Position numbers and translations under genes: made by a program
Assembly (NCBI GenBank): GCA_038249195.1
Contig: JBBRWM010000002.1
Coordinates: forward strand, 186,001-250,000
Direction: 5' to 3'
Source of the DNA: JAOUEA01 sp038249195
GTDB taxonomy: Bacteria; Actinomycetota; UBA4738; HRBIN12
DNA length: 64,000 nucleotides
Notes under the pieces: model-generated
Databases searched by the model: none
The model's input: only the letters and a program-made list of their open reading frames with translations
Told to the model about the DNA's origin: nothing
Shown: positions 29,034 through 37,331 of the stretch, piece by piece
Numbering within the stretch: the stretch's first letter is position 1
Layout: the number at the start of each line of letters is the position of its first letter

Positions 29034-29384
29034 GTGCCGCAGGACCTCGCGTCGCTGCCGTTCTGCTACCTCACCACCACGGGCCGTGTCACCGGCGACC
29101 CACATCGCATCGAGATCTGGTTCGCGCTGGACGGCGACGTCGTCTACCTCATGGCTGGGGGCCGCGAGCGCAGCGACTGGGTCCGCAACCTGATGGTCGC
29201 CCCCGAGGTGGTGCTGGAGCTGGGTGATCGCCGACGCGCAACGACGGCCCACGTGGTCGAGGCGGGAACCGACCGGGACGCGAGGGCTCGACGGCTGCTC
29301 ATGGAGAAGTACGGCGGGGCCGACGACCTGGGCTCGTGGAGTCGAACGGCCCTGCCGGTGGCCGTGGACTGGCCCGAGCCCTAG
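29034..29384 (+). CDS. F420-type (DDN-like) nitroreductase family protein
   Basis: A 116-residue split-barrel flavin/deazaflavin-binding protein: LTTTGRVTGDPHRIEIWFA, then GDVVYLMAGGRERSDWVRNL and PEVVLELGDRR. This resembles the deazaflavin (F420)-dependent nitroreductase/pyridoxamine-oxidase-like family abundant in actinobacteria. The TGRVTG-P-R/H pattern and the GG...SDWVRNL stretch are the family core. The GTG start is 6 nt after the small membrane gene. Substrate unknown. The stop touches the stop of the convergent Lrp-like gene. Confidence 0.8.
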   Translation: MPQDLASLPFCYLTTTGRVTGDPHRIEIWFALDGDVVYLMAGGRERSDWVRNLMVAPEVVLELGDRRRATTAHVVEAGTDRDARARRLLMEKYGGADDLGSWSRTALPVAVDWPEP

Positions 29385-29668
29385 GCCTCTTCGAACCCGA
29401 TCGCGAACAGCCGTTCCAGGTCGTGCCTGGAGTACACCTGGAAACTGATCAGCGTCTCCGTGCGTTCGACCCCTTCGACCTTCGCGATGCCGCCGGGGAT
29501 CGTTGCGGCCAGGTCCTCGTGCAAGGGCACCCGCACGATGGCGATGAGATCGAACTCGCCGGCCACCGAGTGGACCTCGCTCACGCCGTCGATGTCGGCG
29601 ATGACCTGTGCGGCCTCGGCGATCTCGTCGATCTCGCATTGGATCAAGACGATGGCGTGCACGCTCAT
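29381..29668 (-). CDS. Stand-alone Lrp/AsnC ligand-binding (RAM) domain protein
   Basis: A 95-residue protein consisting only of the Lrp/AsnC effector domain: VHAIVLIQCEIDEIAEAAQVIA, GVSEVHSVAGEFDLIAIVRV and ERTETLISFQVYSRHDLERLF. No DNA-binding helix-turn-helix is present. Such stand-alone proteins bind amino acids or act with full-length Lrp family members. The ATG at 29668 follows GGAGGGG by 6 nt. It lies directly downstream of the thiolase gene on the same strand (19-bp gap), so co-transcription is likely. Confidence 0.85.
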   Translation of the reverse strand: MSVHAIVLIQCEIDEIAEAAQVIADIDGVSEVHSVAGEFDLIAIVRVPLHEDLAATIPGGIAKVEGVERTETLISFQVYSRHDLERLFAIGFEEA

Positions 29669-29687
29669 GACGGATCCCCTCCGGGGT

Positions 29688-30860
29688 TCAGGTGCGTTCG
29701 AGGGCCACGGCGAGGCCCTGGCCTCCGCTGACACACAGCGTTGCCAGGCCCAGGCTGAGACCGCGCTCGCGCAGGTCGTAGGCCAGGCTGAGGACGATGC
29801 GGGCCCCGCTCATGCCGATGGGATGGCCCAGCGAGATGCCGCCCCCTTTGACGTTGAGCCGGTCGCGATCGAACTTCAGCTCCCGATCGCAGGCGATGAC
29901 CTGCGCGGCGAAGGCCTCGTTGACCTCGATGGCGTCGAAGTCGGCGAGGCCGAGGCCCGTGGCCTCCAGCAGCTTGTGGGTCGCGGGCACCGGGCCGATG
30001 CCCATGACGGAGGGGTCCACCCCCGCCCAGCTCATGCCGATCACGCGCGCGAGCGGCTCCCGTCCCTCGGCCCGGGCGCGGGACTCGGACATCAGGACCA
30101 TCGCCGCCGCCCCGTCGGTGAGGCCCGAGGAATTGCCGGCCGTGACGCTGCCGCCGTCGCGGAACACGGGCGCGAGCGTGCCCAGCGAGGCCAGGGTGGT
30201 GTGCGGCCGCACGTGCTCGTCCTCAGTCACGCTCACGCTCTCGCGGCCCGCCGGCACCTCGATCGCGAGCATCTCCTCGGACCGACGGGCCGCGCCCTCC
30301 GTCGCCTTGTGCTGGGACATCAGGGCGAACTCGTCCTGCTCCTCGCGGGAGATGTCGTAGCGATCGACCAGGTTCTCCGCGGTCTCGCCCATGACCAGCC
30401 CACAGAGGGGGTCGAGCAGCCCGTCGCGGTACATGGCATCCACGGCCTCGGTGTTGCCAAGCCGGTACCCCAGCCGCAGGTCAGGAAGCAGATACGGCAC
30501 GCGGGTCATGTTCTCCATGCCACCCACCAGGGCCACCTCGGACTGGCCGAGCATGATCTGCTGGGCACCGAGTTGGATCGCCTTCATGCCGGAGCCGCAG
30601 GCGATGTTGACGTTGTAGGCGCTGACCTCGACGGGGACGCCGGCGCGCACGCTCACCTGTCGCCCAGTGTTGGGACCGTTGCCCGCCTGGCGCGCGTGGC
30701 CGAAGATGCTCTGATCCACATGGGCGGGCTCGATCCGCGCGCGACGCATGGCCTCCTTCGCCGCCAGCTCGCCGAGCTGGACGGCCGGCGTCTCCGCGAA
30801 CGACCCGAGGAACTTCCCGATGGGCGTTCGAGCACCCTCGAGGATCACCGCGTTCTCCAT
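29688..30860 (-). CDS. Acetyl-CoA acetyltransferase (thiolase)
   Basis: A 390-residue type II (biosynthetic-like) thiolase condensing or cleaving acetoacetyl-CoA. The nucleophilic Cys88 is in NIACGSGMKA, the Asn-Glu-Ala-Phe motif is VNEAFAAQ, the catalytic His is in GGGISLGHPIG, and the acid/base Cys is in CVSGGQGLA. Length and motifs are normal. It starts 13 bp after the stop of the nuclease gene upstream. No hydroxybutyryl-CoA or PHA genes adjoin, so the pathway is not fixed. Confidence 0.94.
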   Translation of the reverse strand: MENAVILEGARTPIGKFLGSFAETPAVQLGELAAKEAMRRARIEPAHVDQSIFGHARQAGNGPNTGRQVSVRAGVPVEVSAYNVNIACGSGMKAIQLGAQQIMLGQSEVALVGGMENMTRVPYLLPDLRLGYRLGNTEAVDAMYRDGLLDPLCGLVMGETAENLVDRYDISREEQDEFALMSQHKATEGAARRSEEMLAIEVPAGRESVSVTEDEHVRPHTTLASLGTLAPVFRDGGSVTAGNSSGLTDGAAAMVLMSESRARAEGREPLARVIGMSWAGVDPSVMGIGPVPATHKLLEATGLGLADFDAIEVNEAFAAQVIACDRELKFDRDRLNVKGGGISLGHPIGMSGARIVLSLAYDLRERGLSLGLATLCVSGGQGLAVALERT

Positions 30861-30873
30861 GACTATCCATAGT

Positions 30874-32260
30874 CTAGCGGCGGCGCCGGTCTCGCCCGCC
30901 CGAGCGAGGCGGGAGGTCGGCCGCCTTCACGCTGGCGAGGATCCTCGCCACCGCCGCGCCTCCGTCGACCGCTTCGCTCGGCCATGGCCCGGTGCCGTCG
31001 CTCACACGAGGTGGGTGGGCCGCGAACCACGAGCGCACGGCCGCGAGCTCCCCCGCGCGTTCGCGCGGGCACGGGAGGGCGACGGGCTCCGCCTCACCAA
31101 GCTCTCCCGAGGGCGAGAGCGCGCCCCGGTGGAACCGCAACACATGGCCGTCGGTCCGGTCGAGCAGGGCGAGCTCGGCGGGGGCCACGAGCCACGCGTC
31201 CTGCCGTTGACGCGCGAGCGCCTCGGCGAGGGCGCGCAGGCGATCGCGGGTCAAGGAGGCCTCCTCGTAGCGTTCCTGGTCGGCGAGGGTCCCCATCCGC
31301 GTCTCGAGCGCTCCGAGGAGCTCGCCGGGGGAGGCGGTCAGGGAGGAGACGAGTCCCCCGACGAGCTCTGCGTAGCGCTCGGGGTCGGTCCGGCCGTCGC
31401 AGGGCGCCGCGCATCGACCCATATCGGCGAGCGCGCAGGGAGCGAAGCGCGTGGTGGCCCGCATGGCCCGCGTGCATCGACGGAGCGCAACGACCTGCTC
31501 GAGCGCCTCCTTGGCCAACCGCGCGCGGGCGCTCGTCCCGAAGGGCCCGAGGTAGACGCAGTCGTCCCCCTGCTTGGCCGCGTAGACCACTTTCAGGCGG
31601 GGGTAGGCCTCCGAGGGGTCGAGCTTGAGGTAGGCGCTGCGCCGCCACGTCTTCCCGCGACGGTTGTACTTGGGCTCGTGGCGTCCGATCAGCCGGGCCT
31701 CCACGACCAGGGCCTCCAGCTCGCCCCGGCAACGACGTCCCTCGACGGACGCGACCTCGTGCAGCAGGTCCTCGATCTTCTTGCGGGCATCGCCGTAGAA
31801 GTAGGACTTCACCCGGTTCCGTAGGTCCTTCGACTTTCCGACGTACAAGATGGCGCCGTCGCGCCCCTTGAAGAGGTACACGCCGGGCGCGTGCGGGAGG
31901 TGATCGGCCAGGCGGATCTTCGCGAAGTGCGGACGGCCCCGCGCACGGCAGGCCTCGCGCAGGTCGCCGAGGGTGAGGATGCCGAGGCGTCCGCCCAGGT
32001 CGAGGAGGCCGTGGAGCACCTCGGCGCACGCCTCGGCATCTTCGAGCGCGCGATGGATAGGCGTGGACCGCGTCCGGAAGTACTGGGCGAGGGTTCGCAG
32101 CCGCACGTTGGGAACCTCGGGCCACACGACGCGACCTCAGGTTCTCGTTCAGGAACGAGAAGTCGAACGCGGCGTTGTGCGCCACGATGACCGCGCCGCA
32201 CGTCACCTCGCGCAGGGGGATCGCTTCGTCCAGCGTCGTCTGGATGGGCTCGGCGAGCAT
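30874..32260 (-). pseudogene. DEDD exonuclease / GIY-YIG (UvrC-like) nuclease with decayed exonuclease half
   Basis: In actinobacteria a DnaQ-like exonuclease is fused to a UvrC-type GIY-YIG module. Here the GIY-YIG half is intact (GVYLFKGRDGAILYVGKSK, ELEALVVEARLIG) and continues to a normal C-terminus. The exonuclease half is broken twice. The ATG at 32260 gives MLAEPIQTTLDEAIPLREVT, which jumps straight to CGAVIVAHNAAFDFSFLNENL, so the DLETTG catalytic motif is missing. About 20 codons are then lost, with a frame change, before WPEVPNVRLRTLAQYF and HRALEDAEA. Translation of the intact part could restart at GTG 32127, giving 417 residues. An SOS promoter lies upstream. Confidence 0.85.
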
Positions 32261-32299
32261 CGCTCCGCCTTTCGTCCGGAGGGGCCGAACGGGGGCGTG

Positions 32300-32328
32300 A
32301 CGATATCGAACACCTGTTCGACTGTCAA
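32300..32328 (-). promoter_or_regulatory. SOS promoter: LexA box between -35 and -10 of the nuclease gene
   Basis: Read on the minus strand: TTGACA (32323-32328), a 17-nt spacer and TATCGT (32300-32305). The spacer holds TCGAACAGGTGTTCGA (32306-32321), a perfect match to the actinobacterial LexA consensus TCGAAC-N4-GTTCGA. The start ATG is 40 nt downstream of the -10. LexA bound here would block RNA polymerase directly. Confidence 0.88.
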
Positions 32329-32349
32329 GGGGTCGCGGGCGGGGCGGGG

Positions 32350-32961
32350 TCAGGCCGGGGGATACAACGCAGCCTCGACGATCGAGGCGAGGAGCTGCTC
32401 GACGGCCAGATGGCACTCCTGGATGTGGGCGGTGACCGAGGATGGCACGCGGATCGCAACGTCGCAGCCGGGGGCCAGGTCGCCTCCCGAGGCGCCCGTG
32501 AGCCCCACGACGCGCAGCTCCTGGCGGCGCGCCTGTTCGGCCGCGCGCACCACGTTCGCGGAGTTGCCGCTCGTGGAGATCGCGATCAGCACGTCCCCGG
32601 CGCGCCCAAGCGATTCCACCTGCCGCGCGAAGACGCGTTCGATGCCGAAGTCGTTGGCGATGGCGGTGAGCAGGGACGTGTCGGTCGTGAGGGCGATCGC
32701 AGGGATGGAGGGTCGTGCGTTGTCGATCGTGAACGTGCTGACGAACTCCGTCGCGAGGTGCTGCGCGTCCGCGGCGCTCCCCCCGTTCCCGCAGATCAGG
32801 AGCTTCCCGCCGTCGCGGAGCGCCGCGATCAGGAGGTCGGCCGCCGCGACGATGTCGTCGAGGCATACGGCCTCGACGGCCGAGACCGTCCGCGCCGTGC
32901 TCAGCAGGTAGGCGCTGGCACTCGCGCGCGCGTCCCCGGGGCGCACGTCGCCGGTGCTCAC
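32350..32961 (-). CDS. gmhA: Phosphoheptose isomerase (SIS domain)
   Basis: Isomerises sedoheptulose 7-phosphate to D-glycero-D-manno-heptose 7-phosphate, the first step of activated-heptose synthesis. The 203 residues form one SIS domain with KLLICGNGGSAADAQHLATEF and DVLIAISTSGNSANVVRA, the GmhA signatures. The C-terminal HIQECHLAVEQLL carries the usual Glu/His. It overlaps the heptose-kinase gene by GTGA, which strongly supports the pathway assignment over other SIS functions. Confidence 0.92.
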   Translation of the reverse strand: MSTGDVRPGDARASASAYLLSTARTVSAVEAVCLDDIVAAADLLIAALRDGGKLLICGNGGSAADAQHLATEFVSTFTIDNARPSIPAIALTTDTSLLTAIANDFGIERVFARQVESLGRAGDVLIAISTSGNSANVVRAAEQARRQELRVVGLTGASGGDLAPGCDVAIRVPSSVTAHIQECHLAVEQLLASIVEAALYPPA

Positions 32962-34013
32962 GGCTGATCCTTCGTCGGGGCCCAGAGCTCGTCACCGCGG
33001 CGCGCACGTACGCCGTCGGGCCACAGCACGAACGGGGCGAACTGGCCGCCCAGGCCCTCGAGCGCCTCGCGGACGCCTCCCTGGTGCTCGGGCGCGCAGT
33101 AGAACAGCAGGTAGCCGCCGCCGCCCGCGCCGCAGATCTTCCCCCCGCTCGCCCCCGCTTCGTGTGCCCGCCGCAGCATCGCCTCGATCGGCGTGTGCTC
33201 CGCGATGTGGGGGTTCATCCGCTTCTTGGCCTCGAACGCATCACCCAGCATGGCGCCGAGGCGATCGGCATCGCCCGCCTCGAGCGCGTCGCGCATCGCG
33301 TAGGCCATCTCGCGGAGCTGCTTCATCCCCAGGAGCGTGTCCTCGCGGCCGCTCCGAAACAGGCCGATCTGGGCATCGATCAGCCCCACGTTGCGGCGGA
33401 CGTGGCCCGTGTAGCACAGCAGCAGATCGGAGCGCAGGCGCGCGATGACGGCGTCGTCGGTCCGCACGGGCGTGGCGGTGACGCCGCCGCGGCCGAACTC
33501 CAACAGGTTCAGACCCCCGTAGGCCGCGGCGAACTGATCCTGCCACCCTCCGCTGATCCCCAGGTCGTCTCGCTCCACGGCGTAGCACAGTCGCGCGAGC
33601 TCGTCGGCCGAGCAGCTGCGCCCCTCGAGCATGAAGAGCCCCGCCACCACGGCGGTGACGAGCGCCGAGGAGCCGCCGAGACCGCTGCCCGCAGGGGCCT
33701 CGGACTCGATGTCCATGTCGATGCCCCCGCGCACGCCGATCCGTTCGATCGCGGCCTTGGCGAGGTCCATCACCCCGTCGTACTGGGGCCCGTCGTCGAG
33801 GTGGTAGGCCACGAGGTGCCCGAGGTCCAGGGATCGAACCCGCACCTCGCGGTCGGCGCGTGGCGTGATGGTGGCGCGCACGAAGTGGTCGATGGTCGAG
33901 GACAGGACGGCGCCGCCGTGCTCCTCGTACCAGTGGGGGAAGTCGGTCCCGCCGCCCACGAAGCTGATGCGCAGGGGCGCCGCGGCGCGAACGGGCGTGA
34001 GATCGAGGGGCAA
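32958..34013 (-). CDS. hddA: GHMP-family kinase, D-glycero-alpha-D-manno-heptose 7-phosphate kinase-like (HddA)
   Basis: A 351-residue GHMP sugar kinase. The N-terminal motif is APLRISFVGGGTDFPHWYEEHGG, the ATP loop is EAPAGSGLGGSSAL and the C-terminal motif is GGKICGAGGGGYLLFY. HddA phosphorylates heptose 7-phosphate for GDP-heptose synthesis, and the overlapping gmhA gene supports this over fucose or mevalonate kinases. The start is taken as TTG 34013, giving LPLDLTPVRAAAPLRISF; it lies 5 nt after the whiB stop and has no good ribosome site, so the exact start is uncertain. The guanylyltransferase and phosphatase of the pathway are not in the window. Confidence 0.85.
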   Translation of the reverse strand: MPLDLTPVRAAAPLRISFVGGGTDFPHWYEEHGGAVLSSTIDHFVRATITPRADREVRVRSLDLGHLVAYHLDDGPQYDGVMDLAKAAIERIGVRGGIDMDIESEAPAGSGLGGSSALVTAVVAGLFMLEGRSCSADELARLCYAVERDDLGISGGWQDQFAAAYGGLNLLEFGRGGVTATPVRTDDAVIARLRSDLLLCYTGHVRRNVGLIDAQIGLFRSGREDTLLGMKQLREMAYAMRDALEAGDADRLGAMLGDAFEAKKRMNPHIAEHTPIEAMLRRAHEAGASGGKICGAGGGGYLLFYCAPEHQGGVREALEGLGGQFAPFVLWPDGVRARRGDELWAPTKDQP

Positions 34014-34018
34014 GTGGA

Positions 34019-34300
34019 CTAGGCTACCGCGGCGCGTTGGAGGCGCCGACGCTGCTGCTCGGTGAGGCCGCCCCACACGCCGTAGCGCTCGCCGTTCTTC
34101 ATCGCCCACGCGAGGCACTCCTCGCGGATCCGGCAGGCCCCGCAGAAGGCGAGGGCCGGGCCGGCTTCCTCCTCCGAGATGGGGAAGAACACGTCGGGGT
34201 CGACGCCGAAACATGCGGCTCGATCTTGCCAGTGATCGGGAGGGGACGGGTTCCCCGGTAGCAGGCTGAGGTCCACGTCCGGGAACCGCTCGATCCTCAC
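34019..34300 (-). CDS. WhiB-family transcriptional regulator
   Basis: A 93-residue actinobacterial iron-sulfur regulator. The four cluster Cys are in RAACFGVDPD, FCGACRIREECLAW (C-x2-C-x5-C), and the GVWGGLTEQQRRRL turn and basic C-terminal tail for DNA contact follow. I chose GTG 34300, 8 nt after GGGGGAGG; GTG 34306 is too close to that site. The order and length resemble the WhiB1/WhiB2-like group. It lies directly upstream of the heptose kinase gene, possibly in one transcript. Confidence 0.95.
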   Translation of the reverse strand: MRIERFPDVDLSLLPGNPSPPDHWQDRAACFGVDPDVFFPISEEEAGPALAFCGACRIREECLAWAMKNGERYGVWGGLTEQQRRRLQRAAVA

Positions 34301-34444
34301 TGGCACTCCCTCCCCCGAGAACCCACGGCCGGCGGGCGCGTCGTGGGACCCGATTCATAACAGAGGGGCGACGCCCAACGGAAGGGGTCGAACGCAGGCA
34401 ATCCGGGAACCCCCACTCGTGGGACGGTAAATGACCCGAACGGG

Positions 34445-35332
34445 CTAGCCCATCGAGCCCACAGCGGTGAGTTCGATCCCGTCCGCGGTCTCGAGGGGGG
34501 ACCCTTCGGCCTCCCATCGGACCCGTGCGATCGCCACGGTTCCGCCGTTGCTTCCGGCGGCGGCGCTGGTGATCTCGCCCACGGCGGCTCCTTCGTACAC
34601 GACCTCCTCACCCGCCGCGACGGCGGCGGAGGCACAGACGTGACGGAGCACGCGCGGGGGGTGCCCCAGGTTCCGCACCCGGGCTACAGACTCCTGCCCG
34701 AGGAAGCAGCCCTTCGCCATGTCGACGGCCTCCATGAGCCCCGCCTCGGCGGGGAGCGCGTCCTGCCCGAAGTCGGCGCCCATGCGCGGCGCCCCGTTGC
34801 GGATCCGCCAGACCTCCACGGCGGCCTCGCTCACCTCGACGAGATCGTGATTCACCAACGCGTCCTCCACGCGCCACGTGGCACGCCCGATCGGCGTGAG
34901 GAGGTCGAGCCCCGGCCCCAGGACGGAGGGCGACAGGGCGGGGCGCGCCACGAGCTCGGCGGCGGCGCCGGGCACGGCGAACAGCGACAGCTCGGCCGTG
35001 GTGTCGTGCAGGGAGACGTCCGAGGACAGGACATAGGGACCCAGGAGGAGACCCACGTGCTCGGCTTGTGCGGCGTCCTGCAGGAGGAGGAAACCCCCTT
35101 CGTCCGCCGCGACGTGGAGGTCCGCGCGGATCCGGCCGGTGGCGCCGAGCAGGAGGGAGCGACGCGAGCCCAACGGTTCGAGCGTGGCGACGTCGCAGGT
35201 CACGAGGTCGTTGAGCCAGGCGCGGGCGTCCGCGCCCGACACGCCGATCTTCCGCCAGCCCGACAGGTCGGCGAATGCGCGCCCCTCCTCGAGCGCGGTC
35301 AGCTCGTCGCCGGGCGCATCGAGCGGTCCCAT
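34445..35332 (-). CDS. ygfZ: Folate-binding Fe-S repair protein YgfZ
   Basis: A GcvT-like tetrahydrofolate-binding protein that supports repair or assembly of certain Fe-S enzymes. The 295 residues carry the diagnostic K-G-C-x-x-G-Q-E motif in MAKGCFLGQESVARVRN, with the redox Cys. The N-terminal FADLSGWRKIGVSGADARAWL is typical of the GcvT fold. ATG 35332 follows AAGGAGGAG by 6 nt. It is divergent from pimB', and the two starts are 46 bp apart. It is distinct from the two GcvT-like enzymes at 42077-44309, which lack the KGC motif. Confidence 0.92.
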   Translation of the reverse strand: MGPLDAPGDELTALEEGRAFADLSGWRKIGVSGADARAWLNDLVTCDVATLEPLGSRRSLLLGATGRIRADLHVAADEGGFLLLQDAAQAEHVGLLLGPYVLSSDVSLHDTTAELSLFAVPGAAAELVARPALSPSVLGPGLDLLTPIGRATWRVEDALVNHDLVEVSEAAVEVWRIRNGAPRMGADFGQDALPAEAGLMEAVDMAKGCFLGQESVARVRNLGHPPRVLRHVCASAAVAAGEEVVYEGAAVGEITSAAAGSNGGTVAIARVRWEAEGSPLETADGIELTAVGSMG

Positions 35333-35378
35333 CGGGAGCTCCTCCTTCGCTCGTACCCTCTGGGAGGATAGCGCCGCG

Positions 35379-36512
35379 ATGGACGTTCCCCGCACCCTCC
35401 TCGTGACGAACGACTTCCCGCCCCGCGTGGGCGGCATCCAGCGCACGCTCGAGGCGTTGTGGGCCGAGCTGCCCGCCGATCGCGTTTCGGTGTTCTGCCC
35501 CGACGATGCGGGTGCGGCCGCCTACGACGCGGCGCAAGCGTTCCGCGTGTTCCGCCAGCCCGAACGGGTGCTGTGGCCGCGGCCCGATGTCGCGGCCCGT
35601 ATCGATGAGGCGATCGAGGCCGCGGGTGCGGAGGTCGTTCTGTTCGGCGCGACCTACCCCCTCGCTCTGTTGGGCCCCCGCTTGGCGTCCCGGGGAACGC
35701 CCTACCTCGCCGCGGCGCACGGGTTCGAGTACTGGCTCTCGGTCGTCCCGGGCGCGCACGCGATGGTCCGCTATGCCACGTCGCGGGCGTCGCGGGTCCC
35801 CGTGATGTGCAGCGCGTTCATCGCTCGGACCGTCCGCACGGCCGTGCCGGCCCGCGTGCCGGTGTCCGTGCTGTACCCGGGCGCGGATCTGCGGCGGTTC
35901 CGACCGGATCTCGAGACCGCGGATCTGCGGGCGCTTCACGGGCTCGCGGACCGGCCGATCGTCGTCTGCGTGAGCCGGCTCGTGGCGCGCAAGGGTCAGG
36001 ACCGGCTCATCCAGGCGATGGAGGAGATCCGGCGCCGGGTCCCGGGCGCCGCGCTGATGATCGTCGGCGGCGGCCCCTATGAGGCAACGCTTCGGGAGAT
36101 GGCGGCCGTCGCCCCGGCCGGCTCGGTGTTCTTCAGCGGGGAGGTCTCCGAGGAGAACCTCCCGCGCTACTACGCGATGGGCGACGTGTTCGCCATGCCG
36201 TGCCGCACGCGGCTGGGTGGCCTCGAGGTCGAGGGGTGGGGGAACGTCTTCATCGAGGCGGCCGCGTGCGCGCGTCCGGTGGTCGCGGGGGACTCCGGAG
36301 GGGCGCGCGAGGCCCTCGTGGCCGGCGAGACGGGGCTGCTGGTCGACGGTCGCGACCGGGCGGAGGTAGCCGCTGCGGTGGCCGCGCTCCTGGGCGATCG
36401 CGAGCGCGCCCGGGCGATGGGCGCGGCCGGACGCGCCCGCGTGGAGCGTTCGCACGCCTGGGGGCGGATCGCGGAGCGCCTGGCCCTCTGGCTCCAAGCC
36501 GCGGCCGGCTGA
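35379..36512 (+). CDS. pimB: GT4 glycosyltransferase, PimB'-like phosphatidylinositol mannosyltransferase
   Basis: A 377-residue GT-B fold glycosyltransferase. LLVTNDFPPRVGGIQRTLE at the N-terminus, HGFEYWLSVVPG, the nucleotide loop VCVSRLVARKGQDRLI and the donor motif GWGNVFIEAAACARPVV are as in mycobacterial PimB' (Rv2188c), which adds the second mannose to phosphatidylinositol using GDP-mannose at the inner membrane face. The downstream SRPBCC and ArsA-like genes match the neighbourhood of mycobacterial PimB', strengthening the call. Other monoglycosyl-lipid transferases of GT4 remain possible. Confidence 0.8.
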   Translation: MDVPRTLLVTNDFPPRVGGIQRTLEALWAELPADRVSVFCPDDAGAAAYDAAQAFRVFRQPERVLWPRPDVAARIDEAIEAAGAEVVLFGATYPLALLGPRLASRGTPYLAAAHGFEYWLSVVPGAHAMVRYATSRASRVPVMCSAFIARTVRTAVPARVPVSVLYPGADLRRFRPDLETADLRALHGLADRPIVVCVSRLVARKGQDRLIQAMEEIRRRVPGAALMIVGGGPYEATLREMAAVAPAGSVFFSGEVSEENLPRYYAMGDVFAMPCRTRLGGLEVEGWGNVFIEAAACARPVVAGDSGGAREALVAGETGLLVDGRDRAEVAAAVAALLGDRERARAMGAAGRARVERSHAWGRIAERLALWLQAAAG

Positions 36513-36541
36513 GGTTCCCAGGATCCGGCGGGAGCCGGAGG

Positions 36542-36547
36542 TACGCT
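36542..36547 (+). promoter_or_regulatory. -10 hexamer for the leaderless zinc-ribbon gene
   Basis: TACGCT ends 6 nt before ATG 36554. A 6-bp hairpin (TCCGGC-GGGA-GCCGGA, 36524-36539) lies just upstream. Confidence 0.45.
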
Positions 36548-36553
36548 GCGCGG

Positions 36554-37282
36554 ATGGAGGCCCCACGACCCCCGGAACCGCCGGGATCGCCGAGACCCGA
36601 GGACGCTCGACGCTGCCCCAACTGCGGCGCGCTGGCGACGGCCGACGCTGAGTGGTGCGGCCAGTGCTTCACGGCCCTCCCGCCGCCGGGAATGGAGGCG
36701 GCGGCGCGAGCGGGCGGGTCCCGCGCCGATCCGGCCGGCGCCGACCGTTCCCGCGGCGATCCGCCGGCCGAGGGCGTCACGCCCTCGCCGCCGGCGCAAC
36801 CGGCGCAGGCGCGGGCGCCCACCTGGCCTTGCACCACCTGCGGTCACGACAACCCCATCGAGCTCGACGCGTGCTCGGTGTGTGGCACGTCGTTCGCGGC
36901 GGTGATGCGCTCGGACGAGCGTCCGGCCGAGGTGGATCCCAAGGATGCGCTCGTCGCCTCCCTCATCTTCCCCGGCCTCGGTCACCGTAAGCTAGGACGG
37001 CCGCTCGACGGGTTCGCGCGGGGCGCGCTCTTCGCGATCATGTGCACACTCGCGATCATCCTCGCCTTCGCGCCCGGTTCGGGCGTCCTCAAGGCGATGT
37101 TCGCCCTCTACTTGCTCCTCGCCCTCGCGGTGTATGCGGGGTCCGCATGGGAGGCGTATCGGATGGCGGGCGGCGCCCCGGCGTGGGCGAGCACGCGTCA
37201 ACTCCTGTGGACTACGGCGGCGATCGTGATCGTGAGCGTGCTCGTCCTGGCGCTGTCCGTCATCACGGTCGCGAAGCGCTGA
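36554..37282 (+). CDS. Double zinc-ribbon membrane protein
   Basis: A 242-residue protein of unknown function. Two Cys4 ribbons are visible: RCPNCGALATADAEWCGQC (residues about 21-40) and WPCTTCGHDNPIELDACSVC (about 95-115), joined by an Ala/Pro/Gly-rich linker. A TM2-like region follows, with SLIFPGLGHRKLGRPLDGFARG and membrane helices near 155-175, 178-195 and 218-240. The ribbons likely face the cytoplasm. Such proteins are common in actinobacteria. It sits between pimB' and the SRPBCC gene, with its own -10 hexamer. Confidence 0.8.
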   Translation: MEAPRPPEPPGSPRPEDARRCPNCGALATADAEWCGQCFTALPPPGMEAAARAGGSRADPAGADRSRGDPPAEGVTPSPPAQPAQARAPTWPCTTCGHDNPIELDACSVCGTSFAAVMRSDERPAEVDPKDALVASLIFPGLGHRKLGRPLDGFARGALFAIMCTLAIILAFAPGSGVLKAMFALYLLLALAVYAGSAWEAYRMAGGAPAWASTRQLLWTTAAIVIVSVLVLALSVITVAKR

Positions 37283-37331
37283 GCGAAGCCAAAGGCGCTC
37301 CGGGGCCAGGCGGTAGGATGCCGCTCACGCC

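Noticed and set aside
29406..29417. GAACAGCCGTTC as a further LexA box
   Set aside because: It lies inside the coding end of the Lrp-like gene and the outer bases do not match TCGAAC/GTTCGA.
31094..33007. A 637-codon open frame on the minus strand spanning gmhA and the nuclease
   Set aside because: It contains the real 5' end of the nuclease gene (from 32260) but otherwise reads out of frame across gmhA and the GIY-YIG part.
37314..37319. TAGGAT as a leaderless -10 for the SRPBCC gene
   Set aside because: It is 12 nt from the ATG, outside the 6-7 nt window, so I did not count it among the leaderless set.
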